Made by a program: the position numbers and the translations under genes. Below the pieces are notes generated by a model, which worked only from the letters and a program-made list of their open reading frames with translations, searched no databases and was not told the origin of the DNA. DNA of 13,305 bases from JAOUGY01 sp050329955 (GTDB lineage: Bacteria; Actinomycetota; Acidimicrobiia; Spongiisociales; ZC4RG35), in the NCBI GenBank assembly GCA_050329955.1, contig JBHJOH010000259.1, positions 1-13,305 of the forward strand, read 5' to 3'. Shown here piece after piece: positions 6,023 through 13,080 of the stretch (within the stretch, counting starts at the first letter, position 1; the number at the start of each line of letters is the position of its first letter).

Positions 6023-7614
6023 TGACCGACCGCACCTACGACGCCATCGTCATCGGCGGAGGACACAACGGCCTCACCAATGGGGCCTACCTGGCCAAGT
6101 CCGGGCTGCGGGTCCTCATCATCGAGCGCCGCCACCTGGTGGGCGGCGCCGCCATCACCGAGGAGCTCCACCCCGGCTTCAACTTCACCACCTTCAGCTA
6201 TGCATTGTCGCTGCTCCGCCCGGAGATCATCCACGAGCTCGAGCTGACCAAACACGGGTTCATGCCGCTGCTGATGCCCACCACGTTCTGCCCGATGGAG
6301 AACGGCGACTACCTGCTGATGGGCCAGGACCACAACGAGAACCTCAAGGAGATCTCGCGGCACTCCAAGCGCGACGCCGACGCCTACGAGCAGTACTCCC
6401 ACGACATCACCCGGGTCATCCAGGCCACCAAGCCGCTGTTCGACAAGATGCCGCCCAACATCCTCGGCACCACCCCCGAGGAGCTGATGGAGATGGCCGA
6501 GCTCGGCCGGCACCTCCGCAGCCTCGAGCCGCGGGTGTTGCACAACTTCGTGCGACTGCTCACCGGAAGTGCCGCCGACTTCCTCGACGACTACTTCGAG
6601 TCCGACATCATGAAGGGATGGCTGTCGAGCTCCGGGCTGATCGGCACCAAGGTGGGCCCGATGTCGCAGGGGTCGGGGCTGGTGCTGTTGTTCCACTCGA
6701 TGGGTGAGCACGACGGCGACCTCGGCAGCTGGGCGTTCCACAAGGGCGGCAACGGCGGGTTCACGCAGGTGTTGGCCCGGGCCGCCCAGGCCTTCGGCGC
6801 CGAGATCATGCTCGACACCGAGGTCGACCGGGTCATCACCAACAACGGCCGGGCCACCGGCGTCGCCCTCGTCGACGGCACCGAGTTCTCGGCCAAGGTG
6901 GTGGTGAGCGCCGCCGACCCCCGTCGCACCTTCACCAAGTTCGTCGACCCCCGCGAACTGCCGGCGGATCTGACCGACGCTCTCAGCCGCTACCGCTATC
7001 AGGGGGTGTCGTCGAAGGTGAACTTCGCACTCGACGGGCTGCCGAAGTAACCGGCGCTGGGGGATCGGGGCGACCAGTTCCGCGGATTCGTCAACGTCGG
7101 CCCGTCCATGGAGTACACCGAGCGGGCCTTCGACGAGGCCAAGTACGGCTGGTATTCGACCCGCCCCTACATCGACGGCTGCATCCAGTCGACCATCGAC
7201 CCCGACATGGCCCCTCCCGGCAAGCACGTCATGTCGTGCTTCGTCCAGTACACCCCCTATCACCTGAAGGGCAGCGACTGGGGCGCCGAGCGCGAGAAGA
7301 TGGCCGACAACGTCCAGTCGACCCTCGAGTCGTTCTTCCCCGGATTCTCCGACCTGGTGCTGCACCGCGAGATCGTCACCCCGCTCGACATCGAACAGGT
7401 GGCCGGCCTCCCCGAAGGCAACATCTTCCACGGTGAGTTCCTCGCTCCCCAGATGTACTTCTTCCGGCCCGCCCCGGGTTGGAACCAGTACCGCACCCCG
7501 ATCGAGGGCTACTACCAGTGCGGTTCGGGAACCCACCCCGGCGGCTGCGTCACCGGTGGTCCCGGCAAGCTGGCCAGCCAGCAGGTGATCAAGGACCTCG
7601 CGGCGAAAGCGTGA
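6022..7614 (+). pseudogene. PYROXD2/CrtI-like FAD-dependent oxidoreductase, interrupted by in-frame TAA
   Basis: This NAD(P)/FAD-dependent oxidoreductase resembles the phytoene-desaturase/PYROXD2 superfamily. The N-terminal Rossmann motif is YDAIVIGGGHNGLTNGAYLA (residues 6-25), followed by LIIERRHLVGGAA. The C-terminal FAD-binding signature is QCGSGTHPGGCVTGGPGKLA. The full frame would give about 530 residues, normal for the family. A single in-frame TAA at 7048-7050 (codon 343) interrupts it after LDGLPK. The same frame then continues uninterrupted and family-like (PALGDRGDQFRGFVNVGPSM) to the TGA at 7612-7614. A Tyr codon fits the site, so one base change (TAC or TAT to TAA) would explain it. 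As read, it yields a 342-residue N-terminal piece; a later ATG at 7108 could start a separate C-terminal piece. It is translationally coupled to the gcvT-like gene. Real decay, readthrough or a sequencing error are all possible. Confidence 0.88.
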
Positions 7615-7628
7615 GGCTCGGATCACTC

Positions 7629-7651
7629 CGGCCTGCCTCCGGCCGTTGTTT
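7629..7651 (+). terminator. Candidate intrinsic terminator after the FAD oxidoreductase
   Basis: CGGCC (7629-7633) pairs with GGCCG (7641-7645) across a seven-base loop and is followed by TTGTTT (7646-7651). It starts 14 bases after the oxidoreductase stop. The stem is short, so read-through into the downstream small gene and amine oxidase is plausible. Confidence 0.4.
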
Positions 7652-7722
7652 CGAGGAGACCGCGAAATCCGTCAAGCCGGCGCGCTCGGAGTCGATACTC
7701 ACCTCGAGTGCGGAGGTGGCCG

Positions 7723-8061
7723 GTGGACCAGGTGCATCGCTCGGAGTGGGTGGAGTGGCTCGACGGACTGCGGACGACCGGATCGGTCGACGTCAGCTCG
7801 CCGTCGCTCGAGGTCGACGTCTCGGAGGCCTTCCGGCTCATCGGCGCCCAGTACGTGCCGCTCGCCGACACCATCGAGCTGGTCCTCGACGACGGGATCA
7901 AGCCGGTTCAGGTGACACTCGACTGTCCCACCGCCATCTGGGTCGACGCCGAGGGCACCGATCAGCAAACGATCATCTTCGACTGCCTGGTCGGGCGGGT
8001 GGCCCTGGGATGGTGTGGTCGCCGGTCGGGCAAACGAGCGCGGCCCGTCACCGCCGCCTGA
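7723..8061 (+). CDS. Small hypothetical protein
   Basis: I do not recognise this 112-residue protein. The GTG at 7723 is chosen because GGAGG at 7712-7716 sits six bases upstream; a GTG at 7708 would add five residues but overlap that site. The sequence is acidic and mostly soluble, starting VDQVHRSEWVEWLDGL, with alternating hydrophobic stretches such as TIELVLDDGIKPVQVTLD and QTIIFDCLVGRVALGW that suggest a beta-rich fold, and a basic C-terminal tail. There is no signal peptide or membrane segment. Its stop is seven bases before the amine oxidase start, so the two are probably co-transcribed. It could be an accessory or subunit protein of that oxidase, but nothing proves it. Coding is supported by the ribosome site, the operon spacing and the lack of a better competing frame. 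Confidence 0.55.
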   Translation: MDQVHRSEWVEWLDGLRTTGSVDVSSPSLEVDVSEAFRLIGAQYVPLADTIELVLDDGIKPVQVTLDCPTAIWVDAEGTDQQTIIFDCLVGRVALGWCGRRSGKRARPVTAA

Positions 8062-8068
8062 GAACGTC

Positions 8069-9232
8069 ATGACCACCGTGGCGGTGGTCGGCGCCGGTCT
8101 CGCCGGACTCACCTGTGCGCATCGGCTGTCTGCGTCCGGGGTGTCGGTCATCGTGTTCGAGGCCCGCCACCGGGTCGGTGGCCGCACCCACTCGCCGATG
8201 CTGTCGAACGGCGCCGTGTGTGAGCTGGGGGGCGAGTGGATCGGCAACGACCAGAGCGCCATCCGGGCACTCGCCGACGAGCTCGGGGTGTTTCTCGCTC
8301 CTGTGGGTGTCGTCTTCGGCGCGCGCGACCCGCTGGGCGGAGAGCCGATCGAGTTGGAGGCGCACCTTCGACTCGCCGCCGAGGTGGCCCGACGCATCGA
8401 TGATCTGTCCGAAGAGGAGCTGGCGACGGCCACCGCTGCGGAGTTGCTTCACTCGGTCGCGGTGGAACCGGAGGCGATGGGGGTACTGCGAGCCCGCTTG
8501 GAGGCGTCGGCGGGCGTTCCGCTAAGCAACGTGGGTGTCGACGAAATCGGTGGCTGTTTTGGTGTTCAGCTGGGGTCGTACTTCCGGGTGGCCGACGGCA
8601 ACCAGCGGCTCGCCGAGGTGCTGGCGGCGGGCCTCCCCGATGTCCGGGTTGGCCGCCACGTGGCCCGGGTCACCCGAGCCGGCCTCGAGACCGTCGATGG
8701 TGAGTCGGTCGACGCTGACATGGTGGTGGTGGCGGTGCCGCTCGGCGTGCTGCGTTCGCTCGAGTTCGACCCGCCCATCGAGCTCGACTTCACCGGCATG
8801 CACATGGGCGTGGCTGCCAAGATGCTCGCCCCCACCATCGACGAGCCACCGATCCTGGCCGTGCAGGGGTTGGAGGTTCCGGTGTGGTTCTGGACCGGCC
8901 GTGGTGGCGATGGGTCGGTGCGGAAGGTGGTGTCGTCCTTCGCCGGGACCCGGGCGGGAGTCGACGCAGCCATGGCCCGCTGGCCGGAGCTGCTGGCCCA
9001 GGCCGCTCCCGGTGTGTCGTTGGCGGGCGCACCCGTGACCATCGACTGGAGCGCCGACGAGTTGACGGGCGGTTCTTACTCGGCGATGGCCCCCGAGGTC
9101 GATCTGTCCCAGTTCGAGCGTGCCCACGGCAACGTGGTGTTCGCCGGCGAGCACACCAACGGCAGCGGCACCATGGACGGGGCGGTCGCCAGCGGCGAAC
9201 GCGCTGCTCGCATCGTCCTCGCCGCGCTCTGA
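8069..9232 (+). CDS. Flavin monoamine oxidase family protein (FAD-dependent amine oxidoreductase)
   Basis: This 387-residue flavoprotein belongs to the amine oxidase superfamily (MAO/polyamine oxidase-like). The N-terminal FAD-binding Rossmann fold is VAVVGAGLAGLTCAHRLS with the acidic strand end VIVFEARHRVGGRTHS. GGEWIG follows as in MAO-type enzymes. The C-terminal FAD-contact region reads VVFAGEHTNGSGTMDGAVAS and then GERAARIVL, the classical closing motif. At 387 residues it is shorter than typical MAOs (around 450), with the substrate domain trimmed. The ATG at 8069 places the dinucleotide motif directly at the N-terminus; in-frame upstream codons would add sequence overlapping the preceding gene. 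It would oxidise a primary, secondary or polyamine substrate to the imine, giving hydrogen peroxide if it is an oxidase. Location near the GcvT-like operon suggests amine catabolism. Substrate unknown. Confidence 0.9.
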   Translation: MTTVAVVGAGLAGLTCAHRLSASGVSVIVFEARHRVGGRTHSPMLSNGAVCELGGEWIGNDQSAIRALADELGVFLAPVGVVFGARDPLGGEPIELEAHLRLAAEVARRIDDLSEEELATATAAELLHSVAVEPEAMGVLRARLEASAGVPLSNVGVDEIGGCFGVQLGSYFRVADGNQRLAEVLAAGLPDVRVGRHVARVTRAGLETVDGESVDADMVVVAVPLGVLRSLEFDPPIELDFTGMHMGVAAKMLAPTIDEPPILAVQGLEVPVWFWTGRGGDGSVRKVVSSFAGTRAGVDAAMARWPELLAQAAPGVSLAGAPVTIDWSADELTGGSYSAMAPEVDLSQFERAHGNVVFAGEHTNGSGTMDGAVASGERAARIVLAAL

Positions 9233-9250
9233 CGCATTCTGCGGGCCCAC

Positions 9251-9269
9251 GACTACACGTGGTGTGGTC
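9251..9269 (+). terminator. Stem-loop between convergent genes
   Basis: GACTACAC (9251-9258) pairs with GTGTGGTC (9262-9269), with one T-G wobble, across a three-base loop. It lies in the 55-base gap between the amine oxidase stop (9232) and the convergent oxygenase stop (9288). The plus-strand RNA forms the better helix. There is no T tract. Confidence 0.45.
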
Positions 9270-9287
9270 TGAAACCCTGGGTTCGGG

Positions 9288-10205
9288 TCATCTCATCGCT
9301 CGGGAGATCTTGGTGGTGAGCCAGGGGCCGGCGTCGACCGGTTCGAACCGGGGTTGCTCGTCGGGTGAGAGCAGGATCGGGTCGATGCGGGCATCCCAGT
9401 TGGGGTTGTGGAAGAACGCCATCGACTGGCGCCGGCGTCCGGCGGGATCGCCAACCACCCGGTGCAGGGTCGACCGCCAGCGGCCGTTGGTCCAGCGTTG
9501 CATCAGGTCGCCGATGTTCACCACGAACCCGCCGTCGACTTTCGGAACCTCCACCCACGCTCCATCGGGTGTCACCACCTCGAGGCCTCCCACGGCGGGG
9601 TCGGGCCGCAGGACTGTGAGCGTGCCGTAGTCGGTGTGGGCGCCTGCCCGCATCGTGCCGGCGGCAATGCCTTCGGGATAGTCGAGTGCCCGCAGCGCCG
9701 ACAGGTGACGATCGGTGAAGGGGTCGAAGTGGTCGGGAGGGAGGCCCATCGCCCGGGCGCACAGCCCGAGGACCGTGTCGGCCAGGCGTTCCATCTCCGA
9801 GTAGTACGACAGCCAGGTGATGCGCAGGTCGTAAGGCTCGGTCGGCCACACCCGTTGATACTGCCCGAAGCCGCTGTCGGGTCCCCGATAGGGCGGCCCC
9901 AGGTTGAAGGTCTGTTTGGGGTCTGGGTGTTCCTCGCCGGCGTCGAGAGCCCGATCGAGGGTGCGGCCCAGCGTCTCGGACTCCATCGGCTCGTAGCCGT
10001 AGGGGCCGGCGTCGGAGTACGCCTCCATCCTCGTGGCGGTGGGAAGATCGAAGAACCGCCGGGACGCATCCCAGGCGGCCGCCACCACCTCCACGGGTAC
10101 ACCGTGACCGGTCACGCCGAAGAAGCCAACATCCCGGCACGCCCGGTCTATCGCCTCGGAAGCCCGTGGATCTGACAGGTCGATGATGGGTACCGCGATG
10201 GCCAT
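9288..10205 (-). CDS. Isopenicillin N synthase-like 2-oxoglutarate/Fe(II) oxygenase
   Basis: This 305-residue soluble enzyme of the IPNS/2OG-Fe(II) dioxygenase superfamily has a normal family length. The N-terminal DIOX_N-type segment contains VPIIDL and ACRDVGFFGVTGHGVP. In the C-terminal jelly roll the iron ligands are visible: H190 and D192 in AGAHTDYGTLTVL, and H248 in RSTLHRVVGDP. An RxS pair (R259-S261, RRQSMAFF) would hold the 2-oxoglutarate carboxylate. The family hydroxylates, desaturates or cyclises small molecules using oxygen and usually 2-oxoglutarate. It is convergent with the amine oxidase and divergent, by only 50 bases, from the MscS gene. No clear Shine-Dalgarno precedes the ATG at 10205; CAGAAT at -12 to -7 hints at leaderless expression. 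The substrate cannot be assigned; neighbouring oxidoreductases make a role in small-molecule catabolism possible. Confidence 0.92.
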   Translation of the reverse strand: MAIAVPIIDLSDPRASEAIDRACRDVGFFGVTGHGVPVEVVAAAWDASRRFFDLPTATRMEAYSDAGPYGYEPMESETLGRTLDRALDAGEEHPDPKQTFNLGPPYRGPDSGFGQYQRVWPTEPYDLRITWLSYYSEMERLADTVLGLCARAMGLPPDHFDPFTDRHLSALRALDYPEGIAAGTMRAGAHTDYGTLTVLRPDPAVGGLEVVTPDGAWVEVPKVDGGFVVNIGDLMQRWTNGRWRSTLHRVVGDPAGRRRQSMAFFHNPNWDARIDPILLSPDEQPRFEPVDAGPWLTTKISRAMR

Positions 10206-10243
10206 GTGCCCATTCTGGCTCGGACGGCGACCATTGGCTCGCC

Positions 10244-10249
10244 TACGAT
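10244..10249 (+). promoter_or_regulatory. Likely -10 element for a leaderless mscS-like transcript
   Basis: TACGAT (TANNNT) ends six bases before the GTG at 10256, placing it exactly at -12 to -7 if transcription starts on the first base of the start codon. No convincing -35 or Shine-Dalgarno is visible. The layout matches that of the lacI-family gene in this window, supporting leaderless transcription. Confidence 0.45.
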
Positions 10250-10255
10250 CCCTTC

Positions 10256-11185
10256 GTGGACATCCTGGAACTGGTAGATGCCGAGAGTTGGGGTGAGGTG
10301 GCCGCCCGCGTGGCCGGCCCGGTGGTCGGCGTGGTGCTCATCCTCATCCTCACCGCCCTGGCCCTCCGGATCGGCAGGGTGATCATCACCAGGTCGGTGG
10401 AGCGGGTCAAGCACGGTCAGCCCGCCTGGCTGTCGAGGCTGGAGGATCGCCCGCCCGACAACGACCCGATCCTGACGGTCCGGCGGGAACGACGTGCCAC
10501 CGCCCTCGCCGCCCTCGCCTCGTCGGTGGTGACGGTGGTGATCTGGACCATCGCCGTGATGATGATCCTCGACCAGTTCGGATTCGCCCTGGCGCCGGTG
10601 CTCGCTTCCGCCGGCATCGTCGGCATAGCGCTCGGCTTCGGTGCCCAGGATCTGGTCAAGGACTTCCTGTCGGGTGTGTTCATCCTGGCCGAGGACCAGT
10701 ACGGGTTGGGGGATGTGGTCGACGTGGGCGAGGCGAGCGGCGTGGTGGAAGGTGTCACGCTTCGCTCGACCCGGATCCGCGATGTCAACGGAACCCTGTG
10801 GCACATCCCCAACGGCGAGATCAGACGGGTCGGTAATCAGAGCCAGGGATGGGCGCGGTCGTTGCTCGATATCGAGGTCACCTACGACACCGATCTCGCC
10901 TCCGCCACCGCGGCGATCCTGGGCGTCGCCACCACCATGTCCCACCAGCAGCCATGGGAGGCGCTGTTCCTCGAAGAACCGGAGATGTGGGGGGTGGAAC
11001 GGCTCGGCCCGGACTCGGTGTCGCTTCGGCTCGTCATCAAGGTCGTCCCGGGTGAGCAGTGGCGGATCTCACGTGAGCTTCGACGACGGATCAAAGAAGA
11101 GCTCGACAGGCTCGGCATCGAGAACCCTTTTCAGCAACGCACGCTGTGGATCCGAGGGCAGGGCGCTCCGGAGCCCTCGGACTGA
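10256..11185 (+). CDS. MscS-family small-conductance mechanosensitive channel
   Basis: This 309-residue channel protein has three membrane helices followed by the cytoplasmic MscS domain. TM1 is about residues 19-39, TM2 about 83-104, and the pore-lining TM3 about 112-145 with the signature GIVGIALGFGAQDLVKDFLS. The beta domain follows (DQYGLGDVVDVGEASGVVEG, then LRSTRIRDVNGTLWHIPNGE), and then the alpha-beta domain (LDIEVTYDTDLASATAAI). It opens under membrane tension to release solutes on hypo-osmotic shock. A GTG start at 10256 is used; a -10 box lies six bases upstream, suggesting a leaderless mRNA. It is convergent with an RCK-gated potassium channel gene, a fitting osmotic partner. The small loop between TM1 and TM2 is long and charged, as in YnaI/MscK-like relatives. 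Confidence 0.93.
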   Translation: MDILELVDAESWGEVAARVAGPVVGVVLILILTALALRIGRVIITRSVERVKHGQPAWLSRLEDRPPDNDPILTVRRERRATALAALASSVVTVVIWTIAVMMILDQFGFALAPVLASAGIVGIALGFGAQDLVKDFLSGVFILAEDQYGLGDVVDVGEASGVVEGVTLRSTRIRDVNGTLWHIPNGEIRRVGNQSQGWARSLLDIEVTYDTDLASATAAILGVATTMSHQQPWEALFLEEPEMWGVERLGPDSVSLRLVIKVVPGEQWRISRELRRRIKEELDRLGIENPFQQRTLWIRGQGAPEPSD

Positions 11186-11188
11186 CCC

Positions 11189-11207
11189 CGTCGCCCTGAT
11201 GGCGATG
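11189..11207. terminator. Short stem-loop between convergent channel genes
   Basis: TCGCC (11191-11195) pairs with GGCGA (11201-11205) across five bases and extends outward by one G-T wobble and one C-G pair (11189-11207). It fills the 22-base gap between the MscS stop (11185) and the potassium channel stop (11208). The stem is modest, with no T run. Confidence 0.35.
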
Positions 11208-12890
11208 TCAGTGTCGACGTCGACCCTGGAGGAAGACGTGCTCGAATCGTTCGTGGTCGATGTCGTCGCCCAACAGGACGAGCGAAGCCCCTTTGGGGAG
11301 CGGCTGAGCCGGGTCGGGATGGGTGCGCACTTCGCCCGCCGCCTCCAGTGCGATCACGGCGCACCCGGTGCGTGCGCACAAGCCGCTGTCGGCGATGCTC
11401 TGCCCGATCATGGCAGCCGGGACCGGCACCTTGAACACCTCGAGGTGCTCGGCTACCAGCAGCGAATCCTGTGGCCGGAACCAGTTCCAGATGGCGGCCG
11501 ATCCGGTCGAGGCGTACGAGAGCACGGCGTCGGCCCCGGCTCGGTACAGGGTCGATACGTTGCGGTCGACGTTGGCCCGGGCGATCACCTGGATCTCCGG
11601 TCGGAGCTTGCGGATGTAGATCGTCAGATAGATGTTGACGTCGTCGTCATGGGTGGTGATGACGACGGCGGCCGCTTCCTCGATGCCGGCGGCGGTCAGG
11701 ATTTCGATGTCAGCGGCGTCGCCCACCACGTAACGGGCGGGATCCCTGACCCGGCCGGGCAACTTCTCGACGATCTTGAAGTCGATGCCGGCTTCATCCA
11801 GGGTTGCGCCGACCCTCCGACCCACCCGGCCGCCGCCGATCACCACCACCGGATGGTCGATCTCGAGGGTGGTCCCGAAGATCTGGTCGTAGCGGCGGAT
11901 CTGATCGGGGAGACCGGAGAGGATCATCACTCCGTCGTCGTCTTCGTCCCCGTCTCCGTTGGGAAGATCGAACTCACCCCGTCGCCAGGTGCCCAACACC
12001 TCCAGGCCGGTCTCGTGCTCGATCGTCGACGGGCGTACCGCCGAGCCGGACGGAAGTGCCGCCTCGGCCACCTGAAGCCCGGCGATCTCTCCGATCACCC
12101 TGGCTCCGCCCGCCAGGATTCGCATGGTGAGGGCCCGCCCCAGGATGTCGCCGAGCTGGAGCACCTCATCGGCGCCGGCCAGATACAGGATGTCGACCGA
12201 CGCCTCGAAGTTGGCGGTCGACACCACCGGGACCTGAGCCGAAATCTCCTGGACGGTGAAGACGATGTTGGCGTTGGTGGTGTCGGTGCGACTGGCGACG
12301 ACCATTGCTGCGTGCTCCACCCTGGCATGGCGATAGGTCTGGGGGTCGTCGAGTTCACCGACCATCACCCGGTACCCCTGGTCGTGCAACGACAGCGCCT
12401 CGGCAAGGTCGGCCACCAGGACGACGTAGTCGATGCCGGCGCGTTCGGCTCGATCGATGAGCGAATCCTCGATCGAGCCCGTTCCGGTGAGGATGATGTG
12501 GCCCGACGTCCCCTCGCGAAGAGAACGGGGTGCCCGCTCCGATTCGCGTTTGGTCATCCACGGCACCCATATGAACTGGATGAACGTGAACGGCAGCAGC
12601 ACCAGCAGGAACAGCGTCCCCGACAGCAGTACCACCACCGAGAACAGCCGTCCGGCATCGGACTCGAAGGTGATGTCGCCGAACCCCAGCGTGGTCATGG
12701 TGACGAGGGTCCAGTACACCGCCGTCGCCCAGCTGTAGCGGCGACCCTCGGTCTCCATGAGCTCGTGGAAGGCGGTGCTGAAGATCGCGACCAGTACGAC
12801 GAACGCCGCCAACAGGATCATCATCAGCCGGAGATTGCGGCGCCTGACCGGAGCGGTCAGGAAACTGAGGATGAGTCCGAGGATCTTCAT
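11208..12890 (-). CDS. Two-TM potassium channel with tandem RCK (TrkA-N/TrkA-C) domains
   Basis: This 560-residue ion channel has a membrane helix at about residues 21-40, the pore helix and selectivity filter TMTTLGFGD at 64-72, and a second helix at about 83-108. The GFG filter is a known potassium-selective variant of GYG. Two complete RCK units follow in the same chain: RCK1 at about 129-245 with C-lobe to about 340, and RCK2 at about 346-465 with TrkA-C lobe to 555. RCK2 keeps the nucleotide motif VVVIGGGRVGRRVG, while RCK1 has ILTGTGSIEDS, where the third glycine is replaced by glutamate, so it may bind a different ligand or none. An acidic linker (GDGDEDDDG, 312-320) joins the parts. 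Fused tandem RCKs make this MthK/GsuK/BK-like. The start at 12890 lacks a strong ribosome site. Confidence 0.93.
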   Translation of the reverse strand: MKILGLILSFLTAPVRRRNLRLMMILLAAFVVLVAIFSTAFHELMETEGRRYSWATAVYWTLVTMTTLGFGDITFESDAGRLFSVVVLLSGTLFLLVLLPFTFIQFIWVPWMTKRESERAPRSLREGTSGHIILTGTGSIEDSLIDRAERAGIDYVVLVADLAEALSLHDQGYRVMVGELDDPQTYRHARVEHAAMVVASRTDTTNANIVFTVQEISAQVPVVSTANFEASVDILYLAGADEVLQLGDILGRALTMRILAGGARVIGEIAGLQVAEAALPSGSAVRPSTIEHETGLEVLGTWRRGEFDLPNGDGDEDDDGVMILSGLPDQIRRYDQIFGTTLEIDHPVVVIGGGRVGRRVGATLDEAGIDFKIVEKLPGRVRDPARYVVGDAADIEILTAAGIEEAAAVVITTHDDDVNIYLTIYIRKLRPEIQVIARANVDRNVSTLYRAGADAVLSYASTGSAAIWNWFRPQDSLLVAEHLEVFKVPVPAAMIGQSIADSGLCARTGCAVIALEAAGEVRTHPDPAQPLPKGASLVLLGDDIDHERFEHVFLQGRRRH

Positions 12891-12948
12891 CGGTGGTCCA
12901 GCAGGCTACCAGGACGCCGGTTTTGACCACTCCGCCTCCGGTGGCACC

Positions 12949-12978
12949 CCTAAACTGAACCGCAATTCAGGATTTGGG
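12949..12978. repeat. Imperfect hairpin, 11 paired bases with a two-base bulge
   Basis: CCTAAACTGAA (12949-12959) pairs with TTCAG (12966-12970) and then TTTGGG (12973-12978), with GA bulged and one T-G wobble, across a six-base loop. It lies 59-88 bases upstream of the potassium channel start. Confidence 0.4.
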
Positions 12979-12985
12979 TGTGACC

Positions 12986-13010
12986 CACCTTTTGCACGAT
13001 GCAAAAGGTG
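12986..13010. promoter_or_regulatory. Perfect 11-bp inverted repeat, operator- or hairpin-like
   Basis: CACCTTTTGCA (12986-12996) is perfectly complementary to TGCAAAAGGTG (13000-13010) with the loop CGA. A related sequence, TTCTGCACAATG at 13026-13037, matches TTTTGCACGATG (12990-13001) in 10 of 12 positions, 36 bases apart. No T run follows on the plus strand. Two related copies with one perfect dyad suggest a regulator binding site, for the potassium channel gene or for a gene beyond the window. Confidence 0.5.
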
Positions 13011-13080
13011 AGCGAAACGACCACGTTCTGCACAATGAGGTTTAGCGGATAGAGGACTGATGGGCGCTGTTGGAGTCATG

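Noticed and set aside
5995..7626. A 543-codon minus-strand open frame opposite the FAD oxidoreductase
   Set aside because: It is the antisense shadow of a high-GC gene. The plus strand shows clear FAD-binding motifs, and the minus translation is low-complexity, rich in Val, Gly, His and Glu.
10641..12926. A 761-codon plus-strand open frame through the MscS and potassium channel genes
   Set aside because: It covers two well-supported genes in other frames and its translation has no family features. GC-rich third positions create such frames.
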